DNA of 44,331 bases from a virus: positions 1 through 44,331 of IMG/VR virus record IMGVR_UViG_3300011440_000014; one strand, given 5' to 3'. A program made the position numbers and the translations under genes. The notes beneath the pieces were generated by a model. The model saw only the letters and a list, made by a program, of their open reading frames with translations, did no database searches and had not been told where the DNA came from. Positions 44,331 through 44,331 of this stretch are shown here, in pieces; positions within the stretch are counted from its first letter, which is position 1; each line of letters starts with the position of its first letter.

Positions 44331-44331
44331 C
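44209..44331. repeat. Right copy of 123-bp terminal direct repeat
   Basis: Identical to bases 1-123. Removing one copy gives a 44,208-bp circle in which the 60-aa gene and its promoter (169-174) are continuous. Confidence 0.95.

Noticed and set aside
1-44331. Diversity-generating retroelement, integrase or prophage attachment site
   Set aside because: No reverse transcriptase, recombinase or att-like repeat was seen on either strand.

Overview
This window looks like the complete genome of a tailed, podovirus-like bacteriophage, G+C-rich and probably infecting a proteobacterium. The first 123 bases recur exactly as the last 123, and one small gene (right-end gene, 60 aa) is only complete with its ribosome-binding site when the two ends are joined. 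The true molecule is therefore circular, circularly permuted or terminally redundant, about 44.2 kb unique. The host class is inferred from strong AGGAGG-type ribosome-binding sites, a consensus TTATCCACA DnaA box, Gram-negative type signal peptides and a lipobox. I see no integrase, no recognisable repressor, no phage RNA polymerase, no tRNA and no CRISPR array, so a virulent phage using host RNA polymerase is the simplest reading.

Layout. (1) 195-2364, leftward: small genes, an HD-domain nucleotidase and a thymidylate-synthase-family enzyme. (2) 2394-6217, leftward and translationally coupled: a set that looks like thymine hypermodification (P-loop 5-hydroxymethyl-dU DNA kinase-like protein, a helical transferase-like protein, a SAM-fold protein and unknowns). 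(3) 6255-11161, leftward: SNF2-like helicase, a second transferase-like protein, VRR-NUC and RecB/Cas4-like nucleases, family A DNA polymerase. (4) 11370-14515, leftward: putative ssDNA-binding protein and unknowns, including two tiny membrane proteins. (5) 14683-16848, rightward: primase-helicase, divergent from module 4 across a symmetrical operator-like palindrome. (6) 16845-17457, leftward: two small genes with duplicated promoter-leaders. (7) 17458-18286: origin-like non-coding DNA with iteron-like repeats, a 22-bp inverted repeat, AT-rich DNA and a DnaA box. (8) 18287-18769: an orphan gene inside a 665-bp stretch with almost no CA or TG dinucleotides. (9) 19042-42425, rightward: terminase, portal, scaffold, capsid, connector and tail proteins, ejection proteins, fibre, spike and a large repetitive tail protein. 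(10) 42422-44330, leftward: small exported proteins and a candidate Acb2/Tad1-type anti-CBASS/anti-Thoeris sponge.

Working model (inference). A TS-family enzyme makes 5-hydroxymethyl-dUMP or dTMP, and the HD nucleotidase adjusts competing nucleotide pools. After replication by the phage polymerase and primase-helicase, the kinase activates 5-hmdU in DNA and the transferase-like proteins replace the phosphate with an amine or amino acid. Most early genes are served by a recurring TATAATAG-centred promoter that often lacks a -35 box. Two rightward copies, before the terminase and inside the scaffold gene, have TTTAC-like -35 boxes and could drive late genes.

The most unusual signal is the CA/TG-free island at 18181-18845, which covers promoter, 5' hairpin, gene and terminator. 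No lysis gene (endolysin, holin or spanin) is recognisable.
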